Source: Cryoendolithus antarcticus
Taxonomy: Eukaryota; Ascomycota; Dothideomycetes; Cladosporiales; Cladosporiaceae
Direction: 5' to 3'
DNA: 64,000 bases
NCBI GenBank assembly: GCA_002077065.1
Contig: NAJO01000004.1
Coordinates: 372,001-436,000, forward strand
The stretch's first letter is position 1. Every line of letters begins with the position of its first letter. Positions 8,858-19,800 of this stretch are shown here, one piece after another. The notes under the pieces were generated by a model. It did not search any database and had not been told where the DNA came from. It saw nothing but the letters and a program-made list of their open reading frames with translations. Position numbers and translations under genes: made by a program.

Positions 8858-11800
8858 TCAGTCATCGCTGTCGGCGTCGTTGTTAGCGTTTGACTTCTTC
8901 ATTCGGCCTTTGCCACGAGCCTTCGATGCGGCTTTGGTCTTCGTGGCAGTCTTGCGCTTGGCGGGCTTATCTCTCGAAGCGAAGTCGCCACCATCGCTGC
9001 CATTACCTTCGTCTGCATCATCGACGGCAGCACGATTGCCGCTCGTCGTTTTGCGCTGCCGAGCATTTATAGTTTTCGTTTTGTCGGCCGCTGCGGCCGC
9101 GTCGGTGTTGGCCTCAGTCTCACCGGTTGTGATACCGCCTTCACCCTCACCTCTGCTCTGAGCCCGCTCAGCCATCCTCCTCAAAGCCCCGCCCATACGC
9201 GCGCTCTTACCCTCCTGCGCCCTCTTACGCGGAGCGAAGCCCTCCTTGCTACTCCCACCAGCTACACCGACTCCCACTGCACCGCTGAAATATTTAGTAA
9301 GATTACTCTGCACGCCCTCCTCGGCCCGATTGTTCATATCCCTAATGACCGGCACAAGTACCTCATCAGTCCTTTCCTGCGTCCATCCAATCGTAGCCAT
9401 CAAGAACTCCCGCAGCGCGTCAAGGTCTGGGACGCCCCATTGGAAGGACTGACTGGAGGAGTCGACGTCCGGATCGCTGTAAGCGGACGCTACGCGCGGG
9501 TCCGGGAAAGAAGTGGGCAGGAAAAGCTTCTGCCCTTGTGCCTTCCGGAACTTCCGCAGCAGCGGCGAGTCGGATGACTTCTCCGGTGGATGCGGGGATT
9601 GGACTGCTGCCCACCAGGAAGCAAAGTGCGAGAGGGTGTCGAACTCGCCTATAAGCTCCAACGCCGTCACGGGTCCTATACCAGGCAAGCCTTCAGTGTA
9701 ATCGCTTCCTAGCAATTGGGCTATGGAGACTAGCCGATCCCGCGTGAGGGCGAATTCTTTCTCCAGGTCGGAGGAAAGGTAGCATTCTACGAACTTGCCT
9801 TGGTTGAAGAAGTTTTTGTAGATGCGGGTGCCGCCGAAGAGGAAGCAATCACTGTCGTCCGTTACGATGCCATCCACTAGACCCAGTCTGACGAGCTCAG
9901 CACATTGTGCCTCGGCTTCCATTGGTGCGGTGATGTACGGCAGGCCGAAGAGTCTAAGTAATGCCTGGCATTCCGTGATCATGACGTGCGTCACTTCATC
10001 TGCGTCTCGGCGGTCTTTCTTCTGCTGGTTCCGGAGTTGACGCAGTTCGGCTTCGTAGTCGGCGATATTCTGCTGCGTTGTGGCGGGTTTGTTGTTCAAT
10101 TGGGAGGCAAACCGAGCGTGTTCTTCGGCTTCGGCTGCGAGACCGCGCAGAATCTCGACGTCTTCGGGATCGGAGAAGGAGTCGTAGTTGTCTTCTTCGA
10201 GGTCGGGGAGAGTGTCTTGTTGTGCGAGCGACGGGATTGCGAAGTTGTCTTGCTGCGGTGAGGGAGATACAGGGCGCATCGCTGGTGCAGCCATATCCAC
10301 GTCTTCGAAGTCGGCCGACAGGGATCGCGCAGGCGCCCGCGCTGTGGCTTCTTCCATGTCCACATCTTCGAAGTCTGCAGAAGGCGACTTGTTGTCTGCT
10401 TCAGGATAGACGTCATTCAGCGGTACAAGTCGAGTAGTAGTCCCATTGACGCGGGATGAAGCCTTCCCTACAGCCTGTGCTGCCTTGTCGCCCTCGCCAT
10501 CACTTTCGCTCCATTCAATCTCTCCTTCGTTAGCCTCGTCATCGCTGACCACTGTTGAAGGCGCTTCGAGCTCGGCGGCCTGATCTTTCCTCATTAGCGT
10601 ATCTTCAATCATCGCGTCAGCCGTCTTTACTAGAGGTGGTGATGCTCGCAAAATAGGCGAAGGAGCATCGTCAGCTTCATCCTCGTCGCTGTCCATCGTC
10701 TCGAATGGCGCATGAGCTGCAGTCTTCGCCGCGATGACTTGAGCATTCACCTCCGCAGGCGAAGGTACTTGTGGCTTCGCACGAAGATCTTCAGCCGCAT
10801 CTTCCATAGTCCCTGCCTGAGGCTCTTCCTCCGACTGATTGTCAGCAGGCCGGGGCGAGCGTAGATCAGCACCAACAGACTCCATCCCATCAGTGACAAG
10901 CGTCGGCGAGTCGCCCCTCCCTTCCACCCCCATTTCATCCTCCCCATCAATCTCAATCACCTCCCCACTCCTCTCCTCCCCATCCTCCCCCTCCAAATCA
11001 ATGACCTCCTTCGTCTCCCACCTCTTCAAAACACCCCTCCCCTTCTTCTCAAATTGAAATTGCCTCCCAAACTCCCTCGCCCTCTCCCGATCCTCAGCCT
11101 CCAGATCCTTCTGCGCAGCGATCCCGTTCTCCAGACTCCCCTCAAACCAAGGCGGCAGTGGCTCAGCGGGCTTCTTTTCGACGTCTATGTCTTCGCCCGG
11201 CCGCATGAAGCCGCCTTTGGCTTCTTCCGTGCGAGCTTGCATTTTCTTAGCGCCGAGGAGGGAGGTACCAAGATCGAGCTTCTCGAAGGGGAGGGGGCCG
11301 GTGAAACCGGATTTCTTCGCTACTTTCTCTACTGCATCGGGCTTGCGTGTGTTGACAGGTGACACAGCGTGCGGTCGAGTGTTCTGATACCTCGGGCCTG
11401 GCCCCTCCGGCGTCTTCTCCCGTCTGCCGTTGCGGCTCTCGGCCAGTGCGGCTTGGAGATCTAGCGCCTCGTCGTCATCGGAACTATCACCATCGTCGCT
11501 TCGGGGAGCGGGAACGCCAAAGGAAGTGACTTCACGACTGTCGGGTGCGACAGCGTGAGCGCGTTTGTTGAAGAGGTTCGCTATTGCACGACCAGAGCCA
11601 CGAGGCACGGCGTCTAGTGTTGGAGCGGGAGCTTGGTGGTACAAAGGCGGGGCGTCGGCCGGTCGAGCTTCGTCGGGATCCTCATCTGCATCTGTCGCAT
11701 CACCGTCGCCATTCTCCTTCTGCAAGGACATTGCGATAGCTTGTTCGAGATCGTTGTCTCCCGAGTCGTGGCCTGAGCTAGCGAACAGTTCATCTTCCTC

Positions 11801-13069
11801 ATCAGCCTCTGGATCGGGAGAAGATGGCTGTTCGGCCACAAACAGCGAGTCAGGATCATCTTGCACAGTCATCTTTGGCTTCTTACGTGCTGCCGACTTC
11901 CGTGACTTGTAGAATGCCTTTCGCTTTCGCGACAGATCACTGGCTGGAACAGCAGCTGGACGACTCTGCTTCGGCAATCGATTCAACCCCTCAACCGGCA
12001 CGTCCTCAAAGTCCTCCTCACTTTCGCTCTCCTGCTTAGCAACCGGCTCAGGCTTGTCCAGATCGATAGCCTTATTGACAGTCGTGCCTTCGTTACTGAC
12101 TACGCCCAACGCCCAACCACCTTCCACCCCATCATTTTTGACAAGCACATACTCCCTCCCCTTCTCGCCCGCAACCCTCCCTTGACCGCTGTACGCCGCA
12201 TCATCCCCGCCATTGATATGCATCAACCTCTGCGTCAACTCATTCCTTTCCGTTACCCGCTCAATCTGGAACTTCGAGAATGCCATCCGATCAGGAAACA
12301 TCGTATCCAGCTGCTCCTTCGAATGCCCCATACGCAGCCGGCTTCGCAATCTCGCAGCATTCAAGATGTTATACCTATCCGACGCCGGCAAACTCGTGAA
12401 GAACGGCGACTCGTAGTCAATCTTACTAAAATCATAAACATTAATATCCTCCCCCGCCTCAAATTGCCTGGCATAAGCCTGCAGCTCTTCCAAACTCATG
12501 ATGCGCATATCGTTCGGCCCGCCCATTTCGTTCATAGACACGTCCAAGTCAGGCAAATGATACGCGTCCTTCTTCCTGAACTTGCGGTTCTGCTGCCGCT
12601 CCTGCTGCGTCATTTGTAGCTCGTCGACATACACCATCTCGCTCTCTGGCACGATTGGCTCTTCCTCCACAGCGGGATGCTTCGCCTCTTCCTTCCGCCT
12701 CATCTCCTCCTCCTCGGCTCGCCGCTGCATCTGCACCGCCAACAACTTCCCCGCCGTGCGTGCCGCATCATCGCGCCTTCCCTCGCGTCTTTGCTTCCTC
12801 GCGCGGATGACACTCCGCTTGAGTGCTGGCGCGCCGCCATCGAAGACGAAGACGGGCTTGATGCCGAAGAACAGCAATTTGCAGATCCGACGGAAGAAGC
12901 CTACCACGTGACTGTTGCGGAGAGCATTGCCTTCCTTGTCGCGCACGGCTTTGAGGAATTGGTAGATCCAGATTGAGGCGTCTACTGCGAGTCGCTTGCG
13001 GTGTAAAGTCTCGAGTTTCGTGGGACGGGCGCAGGGCTGGACGATGGACCAGAGGCCTGTGACACCCAT
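8858..13069 (-). CDS. RAD2: DNA repair endonuclease Rad2/XPG
   Basis: A single 1403-codon frame. The N-nuclease domain starts at MGVTGLW with metal-binding aspartates at residues 30 (AVDASIW) and 77 (VFDGG). The I-nuclease domain lies near residues 1030-1180, with the acidic sets APMEAEAQ, VTDDSDCFLFGG and GSDYTEGLPGIG. Between them is the long acidic spacer typical of XPG/Rad2 but not of FEN1, which in XPG contacts TFIIH and RPA. A ubiquitin-interacting-like motif (LEQAIAMSL) lies in the spacer and a PIP box (QSNLTKYF) near residue 1255, followed by a Lys/Arg-rich nuclear localisation tail. It makes the 3' incision in nucleotide excision repair. It is head to head with the twin-CX9C gene, 273 bases apart. 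Confidence 0.96.
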   Translation of the reverse strand: MGVTGLWSIVQPCARPTKLETLHRKRLAVDASIWIYQFLKAVRDKEGNALRNSHVVGFFRRICKLLFFGIKPVFVFDGGAPALKRSVIRARKQRREGRRDDAARTAGKLLAVQMQRRAEEEEMRRKEEAKHPAVEEEPIVPESEMVYVDELQMTQQERQQNRKFRKKDAYHLPDLDVSMNEMGGPNDMRIMSLEELQAYARQFEAGEDINVYDFSKIDYESPFFTSLPASDRYNILNAARLRSRLRMGHSKEQLDTMFPDRMAFSKFQIERVTERNELTQRLMHINGGDDAAYSGQGRVAGEKGREYVLVKNDGVEGGWALGVVSNEGTTVNKAIDLDKPEPVAKQESESEEDFEDVPVEGLNRLPKQSRPAAVPASDLSRKRKAFYKSRKSAARKKPKMTVQDDPDSLFVAEQPSSPDPEADEEDELFASSGHDSGDNDLEQAIAMSLQKENGDGDATDADEDPDEARPADAPPLYHQAPAPTLDAVPRGSGRAIANLFNKRAHAVAPDSREVTSFGVPAPRSDDGDSSDDDEALDLQAALAESRNGRREKTPEGPGPRYQNTRPHAVSPVNTRKPDAVEKVAKKSGFTGPLPFEKLDLGTSLLGAKKMQARTEEAKGGFMRPGEDIDVEKKPAEPLPPWFEGSLENGIAAQKDLEAEDRERAREFGRQFQFEKKGRGVLKRWETKEVIDLEGEDGEERSGEVIEIDGEDEMGVEGRGDSPTLVTDGMESVGADLRSPRPADNQSEEEPQAGTMEDAAEDLRAKPQVPSPAEVNAQVIAAKTAAHAPFETMDSDEDEADDAPSPILRASPPLVKTADAMIEDTLMRKDQAAELEAPSTVVSDDEANEGEIEWSESDGEGDKAAQAVGKASSRVNGTTTRLVPLNDVYPEADNKSPSADFEDVDMEEATARAPARSLSADFEDVDMAAPAMRPVSPSPQQDNFAIPSLAQQDTLPDLEEDNYDSFSDPEDVEILRGLAAEAEEHARFASQLNNKPATTQQNIADYEAELRQLRNQQKKDRRDADEVTHVMITECQALLRLFGLPYITAPMEAEAQCAELVRLGLVDGIVTDDSDCFLFGGTRIYKNFFNQGKFVECYLSSDLEKEFALTRDRLVSIAQLLGSDYTEGLPGIGPVTALELIGEFDTLSHFASWWAAVQSPHPPEKSSDSPLLRKFRKAQGQKLFLPTSFPDPRVASAYSDPDVDSSSQSFQWGVPDLDALREFLMATIGWTQERTDEVLVPVIRDMNNRAEEGVQSNLTKYFSGAVGVGVAGGSSKEGFAPRKRAQEGKSARMGGALRRMAERAQSRGEGEGGITTGETEANTDAAAAADKTKTINARQRKTTSGNRAAVDDADEGNGSDGGDFASRDKPAKRKTATKTKAASKARGKGRMKKSNANNDADSDD

Positions 13070-13208
13070 CTTAGCTTACTGTTGTAGAAATGAGTAGACT
13101 TGAACATTCGAGGACACATTTCCCCAGAGACTAGAGGCTCAAGCCTGGAGGTGAGTCGTACGAATTGGGAAGTATGGTGACATCAGGATCGCGGAAGGAT
13201 CGCGCTGC

Positions 13209-13214
13209 CACGTG
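13209..13214. promoter_or_regulatory. CACGTG E-box in RAD2 / twin-CX9C promoter
   Basis: A palindromic CACGTG core lies in the 273-base divergent promoter. bHLH proteins such as Cbf1/Pho4 types bind this core. One hexamer is weak evidence. Confidence 0.25.
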
Positions 13215-13342
13215 CGCGGGTAGATCTTGTTGCCGAACCCTGAGGCTCTTCGGTCTCGGTCTGCCGGCGCCAGTACCTTGATGTTTCTATTACTGTGACC
13301 AGGCACGGAGAGGTTGCTTGACTTCACCAGATCCAAGTCAAG

Positions 13343-14380
13343 ATGGGCTGGTTCTGGGACAGCAAGCCTGCTGCAAATGACGCCTACAGCAAGCTCGACC
13401 CAGCCCTCCGCGAATACCTCGACAAAGAATCCCCCGTGAAGTACCAATCAACGCAAGCTCCCCCAAAATCCGAGCCCTCTAGTCAGCCCTCCCAATCCTA
13501 TCGCTCGCAACTCGGTTGGGATCAGCCCGGGCCTACCGCTACCATCCAAGCTCAGGTGCCCGACAATGCCACATCAAACCCCGACACTCCCTCCGTCCCC
13601 GCCGAATCCCTCTTCCCCGACGGCCGCTATGCCCACCTCTGGTCCACCTACCGCTCCCAAACCGCCATCGAATCCAGCGGCAAATCAGACCAAGACCGCA
13701 TGAAAGACGTCCTAGACGCCTACTCCGATCGGCGGTCCGAGATAGGCCGCGCAGCGTTGCAAAACTGCGTCATGGAACAGATGGCTGAGAAGGACTGCTT
13801 CACGAATGGCTCCTGGATGAAGCGTATGACCATGTGCAAAGAGGAGAATCGGAGTTTTATTCGGTGTTACGAGATGCAGAGTAGGTTCCTGAAGGCGCTG
13901 GGTTATCTGAGTGTGGGTGGACGGAGTGAAATGGACGAGGAGAGGGTGCAGATGCATGCTGATAGGCTGTATCACGAGATGCTTGAGAGGGAGGAGATGG
14001 CTGAGACGGCGCGGAAGGAGGGGAGAGAGACGCCTGTGTTGCCGCCGCTGATTAGTGGAGAGGCTACGGTGAAGGCGCTTGGAGAGGAGAGTGCGTTTGC
14101 GAAGGGGCGACGGGAGGCACAGGCGAAGAGTGTAGCGACTACGCTGTCGAGCTTCTCGCCCGAAAAGCAGGCTGTGATCAAGAGGAGGCTAGAGGGGCTG
14201 ACCGACATGGAGAAGGAGATAGAGTTGCAGCTTGTGGCTGCTGAGAGTCGGACGCAGAAAGAGTATGCGCAAGAGATTCGCGTCGCTATGGAGGATGAGA
14301 GCAAGGCACGCAAGCTGAGGCGCGAGCAAGGGAAGGAGACTGTTGGCGATCGCGTAAAGAGGATGTGGGGGTGGGAGTGA
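13343..14380 (+). CDS. Large twin-CX9C (CHCH-like) protein
   Basis: Single exon, 345 residues. The N-terminus MGWFWDSKPA is followed by LDPALREYLDKESPVKY, which I believe recurs in filamentous fungi but to which I cannot attach a name. Cysteines at 142, 152, 165 and 175 form CX9C-X12-CX9C, the pattern of proteins oxidised by Mia40 in the mitochondrial intermembrane space. The C-terminal half is a charged helix-rich region without further cysteines. No cleavable presequence is visible, consistent with the Mia40 route. Most twin-CX9C proteins have 60-150 residues, so this one is unusually long. A role in respiratory-chain assembly or inner-membrane organisation would be a guess. Confidence 0.85.
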   Translation: MGWFWDSKPAANDAYSKLDPALREYLDKESPVKYQSTQAPPKSEPSSQPSQSYRSQLGWDQPGPTATIQAQVPDNATSNPDTPSVPAESLFPDGRYAHLWSTYRSQTAIESSGKSDQDRMKDVLDAYSDRRSEIGRAALQNCVMEQMAEKDCFTNGSWMKRMTMCKEENRSFIRCYEMQSRFLKALGYLSVGGRSEMDEERVQMHADRLYHEMLEREEMAETARKEGRETPVLPPLISGEATVKALGEESAFAKGRREAQAKSVATTLSSFSPEKQAVIKRRLEGLTDMEKEIELQLVAAESRTQKEYAQEIRVAMEDESKARKLRREQGKETVGDRVKRMWGWE

Positions 14381-15026
14381 GGTACTGAACCTGCCAGAGC
14401 TGTCCTCCGGTACAGGTACCGAAAAGCCTCCAAGCCCGTTGCCCTCACCACGGCATTTCAGCGTCGGCTGCCTTTTCGAAGCTTAGAAACGATGTCAAGA
14501 ACCGCCAAAGTGCTTGAGTCAGCTCTTGCAGCAGCACAAGCACGACTACCTTGGACGCGACGAGTCGAGCGTCCGCAACGGCATTACACGGCATGCAATT
14601 GTCTGCAAGCCAGTCCCAGCTGAACGGGTCTTTTCACGATCGCCAGCCACAGCGCCAAGGAGACCGAGACTCCGACACGACATGCGACGTGATCGGAGCT
14701 CTGATGCAGAAAACAACGCTGCTATCATTGGGGAGCGCCTGCCGACAAATGGCCGAATGCGAAGTGCCATACTGTACCTGTGTCGAAGACGAGCTTGAAG
14801 TCAGCAACTTCCCAAAGAAGCAAAGAAGTTGACCAATCAGCATCGAGCTAGCAACGTCACACTTCTACTTAGTAACCCGGAGCTATTGCGGTGGCTGCAA
14901 CTAGGAAGTCGACCACATACATGTACATACCAATGCCTCGCTGACACATCTCGCCCTAGCGGCGAGCGCGTCACCAGTACTACATACCCATATATTTCCC
15001 CTCTATACCCCTCTTTTACTCTCAAG
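14381..15026. other. Intergenic, 0.65 kb
   Basis: The stretch lies between the stop of the twin-CX9C gene and the SSADH start. It contains small overlapping ORFs of no recognisable kind. The last 80 bases are CT-rich (ccctctataccc, cctcttttactctc) just before the SSADH ATG, typical of a fungal core promoter. Confidence 0.6.
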
Positions 15027-16621
15027 ATGAAGTCCTTCCTCAGCACTCTCACCTCCCACCCCGCTCTCCGTACCCAAATCTCTCGCACAGCAACTCTTCG
15101 CATTATACCCTCAAGAACATACGCAAGCATGCAGCACACGGTCCCCTCCCTCAAGGATGGCTCCCTCTTCAAGTCCGAGGGCTTCATCGACGGCCAATGG
15201 GTCTCCGCTTCGAGTGGCCAGACCTTTGAAGTCACAGACCCCGCTTCAGGAAAAGTGATAGGCACGATGCCCGAGATGTCCGCCAAGGAGACCGAGGATG
15301 CGATCACAGCTGCAGCTGCCGCGCTGCCGGCATGGAGGAAGAAGACCGGACGCGAGCGCGGCAGGATACTACGAGCGTGGTACCAGCTTATGGTCGATAA
15401 TGCTGAGGATCTGGCGAAGTTGATTACATGGGAGAATGGCAAGCCGATCGCAGACGCAAGAGGAGAGGTCGCGTACGCGGCGGGGTTCTTCGAATGGTTC
15501 GCAGAGGAGGCGCCGAGAGTGGGAGGCGACACGATCTCGGCCACAGTACCCGGGAACCGCGTTTTCACCACAAAGGAGCCTGTCGGCGTCGCGGGTCTCA
15601 TCACACCCTGGAACTTCCCCGCTGCCATGATAACACGCAAGATCGGCCCAGCGCTAGCAGCAGGCTGCACAGTCGTCGTGAAGTCGCCGGGCGAAACCCC
15701 GTTCACGGCCGCCGCTCTAGCCGAGTTAGGGATTCGCGCCGGTGTGCCAAAGGGCGTCGTAAACATCGTTACGGCGCTCAAGAACACGCCCGAGGTCGGA
15801 TCTACACTTACTTCCAGCCCTGCAGTCAGGAAGATCAGTTTCACCGGGAGTACGGGCGTCGGTAAACTGCTCATGAAGCAATCGTCGCAGACTCTCAAGA
15901 AGCTGTCGTTCGAGCTGGGCGGCAACGCGCCATTCATAGTCTTCGATGATGCGGATCTGGATCTCGCGGTGGCTGGAGCGATTACGTCAAAGTTCCGCTC
16001 GAGTGGACAGACTTGTGTATGCGCGAACAGGTTGTACATCCAATCGGGGATCTACGATAAGTTCGCCACAGCCTTCGCGAAAAAGGTGGAAGCTTTCTCT
16101 CTCGGCTCCGGCTTCGCGGACGGTGTAACTCACGGCCCGCTCATTCATGATCGCGCTATTGGGAAGTGAGCGCGCATGTTGAGGACGCTGTGAAGAAGGG
16201 TGGTGAGGTGCTAGTGGGCGGCAAAGCCCGCGAAGACCTTGGACCCAACTTCTACGCGCCTACTGTGATTCGCGACATGAAGTCCACGATGGCTCTGTCG
16301 AGTGAGGAGACCTTCGGCCCAGTAGCAGGGCTGTTCAAGTTCGATACGGAAGCTGAGGTCGTCAAGCTGGCTAACGCCGCAGAGGTTGGGCTAGCTGGGT
16401 ACTTCTTCAGCAAGGATGTACAGAGAGTGTATCGCGTGGCGGAGGCGCTGGAGGTTGGTATGGTGGGCGTGAACACCGGGTTGATTTCGGATCCTGCAAG
16501 CCCGTTCGGAGGAGTGAAGGAGTCTGGTTTCGGAAGGGAAGGAAGCAGACTGGGAATTGATGAGTACATGGTGACAAAGATGGTGACGCTCGGCGGTATG
16601 GGTGGTGAGCTGCAGACGTAG
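15027..16621 (+). CDS. UGA2: Succinate-semialdehyde dehydrogenase, mitochondrial, one-base frameshift
   Basis: NAD(P)-dependent aldehyde dehydrogenase of the GABA shunt, converting succinate semialdehyde to succinate. The first 36 residues (MKSFLSTL..., Arg/Ser-rich, no acids) look like a mitochondrial presequence. Landmarks are the Rossmann block PWNFPAAMITRK, general base Glu296 in ELGGNAP, and catalytic Cys330 in GQTCVCANR, the form typical of SSADH. The frame breaks at 16164-16170: after HDRAIGK a TGA follows, but re-reading one G restores KVSAHVEDAV and the rest to 16621. One missing G therefore explains the break; the restored protein would have about 531 residues, normal for the family. 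No intron fits. It is either an assembly error or a recent mutation. The C-terminal motif SPFGGVKESGFGREG is intact. Confidence 0.88.
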
Positions 16622-16835
16622 ATCGGAGTCTCGAGATAATGATGAGATGTAGAAATAATTGCAGCTACGGCACACCTAGACAGACCGCTGCTCACACGTT
16701 TCTCAGCGATAATCGCGAAGCAGCAACGTCTATCCAGGCTACGTTTCCTGGTCATCGAAGCGAGTCCCACTCTTCGAACGTTGGACACGTTCGTCTCGTC
16801 GTCTTCGCGATGTCATGCACCGTCGCTCAAGCAAC

Positions 16836-19800
16836 TCACACAGCCTGATACTTTCTCAACTACACGCAAGTCAGCAAACACCCCATCATTCATCATTACA
16901 GGCAAACTCACATCCAACGTCACGCCCCTGCTCGAATTCCCCCCCTGGTCCCTCAGCACACCCACAAGCGTCTCACTCTCCTGAAACAACCCTGCCTTTA
17001 AACTAATAACAACGAATTGACACCCCGGCCCTGCCTTCTCCCTCACATAGGAAGCCAATCGCTTAGTATTAGCCACATCTAACGCCGCATCAACCTCATC
17101 CAGCACGAAGAACGGGCTCGGCGCGAACGTGTGCACAGCGAAAAGCAGCGCCAAGGCAGCCATGGTCTTCTCGCCACCGCTGAGGTGTTCCATGTCTCTG
17201 AATCGTTTGCCAGGCGGCGTAGCGTGAAACTTCACGCCAGAGAGGTAAGGCTCGTCTTCGTCTTCCACATCTAAATAAGCTTGACCGCCTAGCGGCCAGG
17301 AGAGGGATTTCGTCAGGTCGCGGTAGATAGGGAGGATCTGCGTGGAGATATGAGTGAAGGCTTTGTTGAAGAGGGATTGCCGCGTGTTCCTGCAAGTCTC
17401 GAAAGCTTTTGTGGCAGATTTTGCTGTCGCGCGCGCGGCGTTGAAGTCGGTTTCTGTGGCGCGGAGCTTGGTCGCTGTGGATTCGAGACGGTCGGCGGAG
17501 CGCATGTTTGGGGCGAGTTTGTCGAGCGCGGATTGGATTTTCGAGATCTCTTCCTGAAGGGTTGTGAGGGTTTCCTCGCTGTACTCCTCCTGGAGGTCGT
17601 CGGCGAGGTCTTCGAATGAGGGAATGATGCCGTGGTCGTTGTAGCGCGGTGCTTGGGCTTCGCCGTCTACGTCCATGGCGTCCGGGTCTCGGGTCTCATC
17701 GAGTATGGCGTCTTCAAGTGGCATGGCGCTGAGCTCTGCGCTGTCCTCCTCGAGGGGAAGATCGATGTTGTCGACTTTGCAGGTGCGCAGGATGGCATAT
17801 CGCTGCGTGGCTGCTCGCGTGATGTCGGCTTCGTAGGACTGCACGGCTTCAAGAGTCTTGTTGACATTCTTGGACTTCTTCTTGACTTCTGCGCGTGCTT
17901 CGTTGACCTTGGCAGCGCGAGTATCGTAGTCTGATTTTGTTGTTCCGAGCTGGTCGTTTAGTTCCTCGATCTCGGCGTTCAAAACGTCAAGCTCCTCGCC
18001 GATGGCCTCGCGCTGCGACGTGAGCTCGGCGATCATGTCGCGATCACGTTGACTCTTGGCCCGGATGTTCTGGATGCGCGCCTCGGTATCCTTGAGTTTG
18101 TCAGTCGCGTAGTTGAGCTGACTCTCCAACCTTGAGATCTGCATCTTGAAGTCGTTCTCCCTCTCTTTGGCCTCTTGCTGCATGGTGCCTTGCTGGCGCT
18201 CATACTCCCGGACATCAGCATAGCCCAGTCGCTCACAGAAATTGGCAAAGACTTCGTCCTCAACTTCCGCGGTGGCCGAGGTGTACTCCTCGAGTGACTG
18301 ACGAAGCGTCTCGAGCCCGCCGAGCTGTTCTTCGTACTTCGGCTGCGCTTCTCGTAAAAGACCGCGAGCATGATTCAGCTCCTTTGTCTTGGACTCGATG
18401 TTGCGATCCAGTGCAGTCAGCTCGTCTTGCAAGTACTGCACCTTCTGCTGCATTCCGCTCAGCTCAGATTGTAAGGTTTCCTCCTCAAGCTGCCGCTTGT
18501 GATCGTTCGGTAACCCGTCGAGATCGCCCTTCAGCTTCTCAACCAGTGTGCGAAGGTTCTCAACCTCAGCATCCTCAAACCTGCGCTTCTTGTCGCTCGG
18601 CCCTTCGCCACCGGAAATCAAGTCAGCCTTGCTGATACACCTTCCGTCAAGCGTCACCATCTTGACGTCGACTTTGCGATTCCACTTGAGATCTCTCGCA
18701 GTCTCCCAGTCATCGCAGATGATATCGTCGCCGCAAACCATGTTGATTGCTCGTTCATTGGCAGTGTCGAAGTCCACGCAGTCGATCGCGAGCTTCATAT
18801 TCCGTGACAGACCTCGCAGATTAGCATTCGGCTGCTTATGCACGATCGTATCGAGTGGCAAGAAGCTGACAAGACCCCACCGCTGCTCCTTCAAATAGCC
18901 GATGCAAGCCTGTGCCGTCTTCTCCGTATCTACGATCACTGCATCCCAGTGCCTTCCCAAGATGATCGGTAATGCGGTCTCGTACTTCTTCTGCTTCGGG
19001 TGACAGAGTTGGTGCACCATACCTCGCACACCAGGAAAGATCCGCTTCATTGTGGCGACTACTTCGCGCTGCCGTGCTTCCTTCTTAGACTCGCGTTGCT
19101 GTGACTGCCCTTCGGCAAGCTTCATGCCAGCTTGCTGAAGCTTCTCGTCAAGCTCACGTTGCTTCTGACGGGTACGGGTACGCTCGCTGTTCAGACTGTT
19201 GATGGCCGTGTGCTTCGTGCGGATGTCTTTGGATGTGGTCTTGACCTGGCGGTCGATGTCGGCGCGCCTGGTCTGGAGGGCGGAAACCTCGTCCTCCAGC
19301 GCAGTGGCTGTGGATTGAGCGCGATCTACAGTGGACTTCAGCGAGTTCACCGTCTCTTCGTCGGTCTTCAGTTGGCGTGTGATGTTGTCTGCTTTAGCTT
19401 GATCCTCCCCAGACTGCTTGTAGACTTCGCCGCGGAGGTTCTGATACTCAGCGAGATCATTTGCACTCAGAGCGCGACCTGCCGTCTGTTGCTGCGCAGT
19501 CCACTCCCCTTGCCACCGCGCCTGAGCCTTTTGCACAGTTGTCAAGCTCGCTCGTAGCTTATCTGCGGTCGTCTTCTGGGTGGTGCGGTCCCTGCCGATA
19601 TCTGTAATGCTGGTCTCGTAGGTGGCGAGCTTCTTTGAGGAGATGCTGAGCTTCTCATCAATCGGCACAAGGTCGTTCTCTTTCTCCTCCACAGACTTCT
19701 CTCTTCGCTTGATCTCACGCTCGACCTTACTGACATCACGGCCGACCTTCGCTTGATCCTGCTGCGCTTTCTGCAGCTGATCTTCGAACTTCTGCACGTT

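Noticed and set aside
14837..16039. 400-codon open frame antisense to the SSADH gene
   Set aside because: Mirror frame of a strongly conserved enzyme, caused by GC-biased codons; no family features.
16164..16172. Programmed -1 frameshift in SSADH
   Set aside because: No X-XXY-YYZ heptamer or obvious downstream stem; a missing base is simpler.
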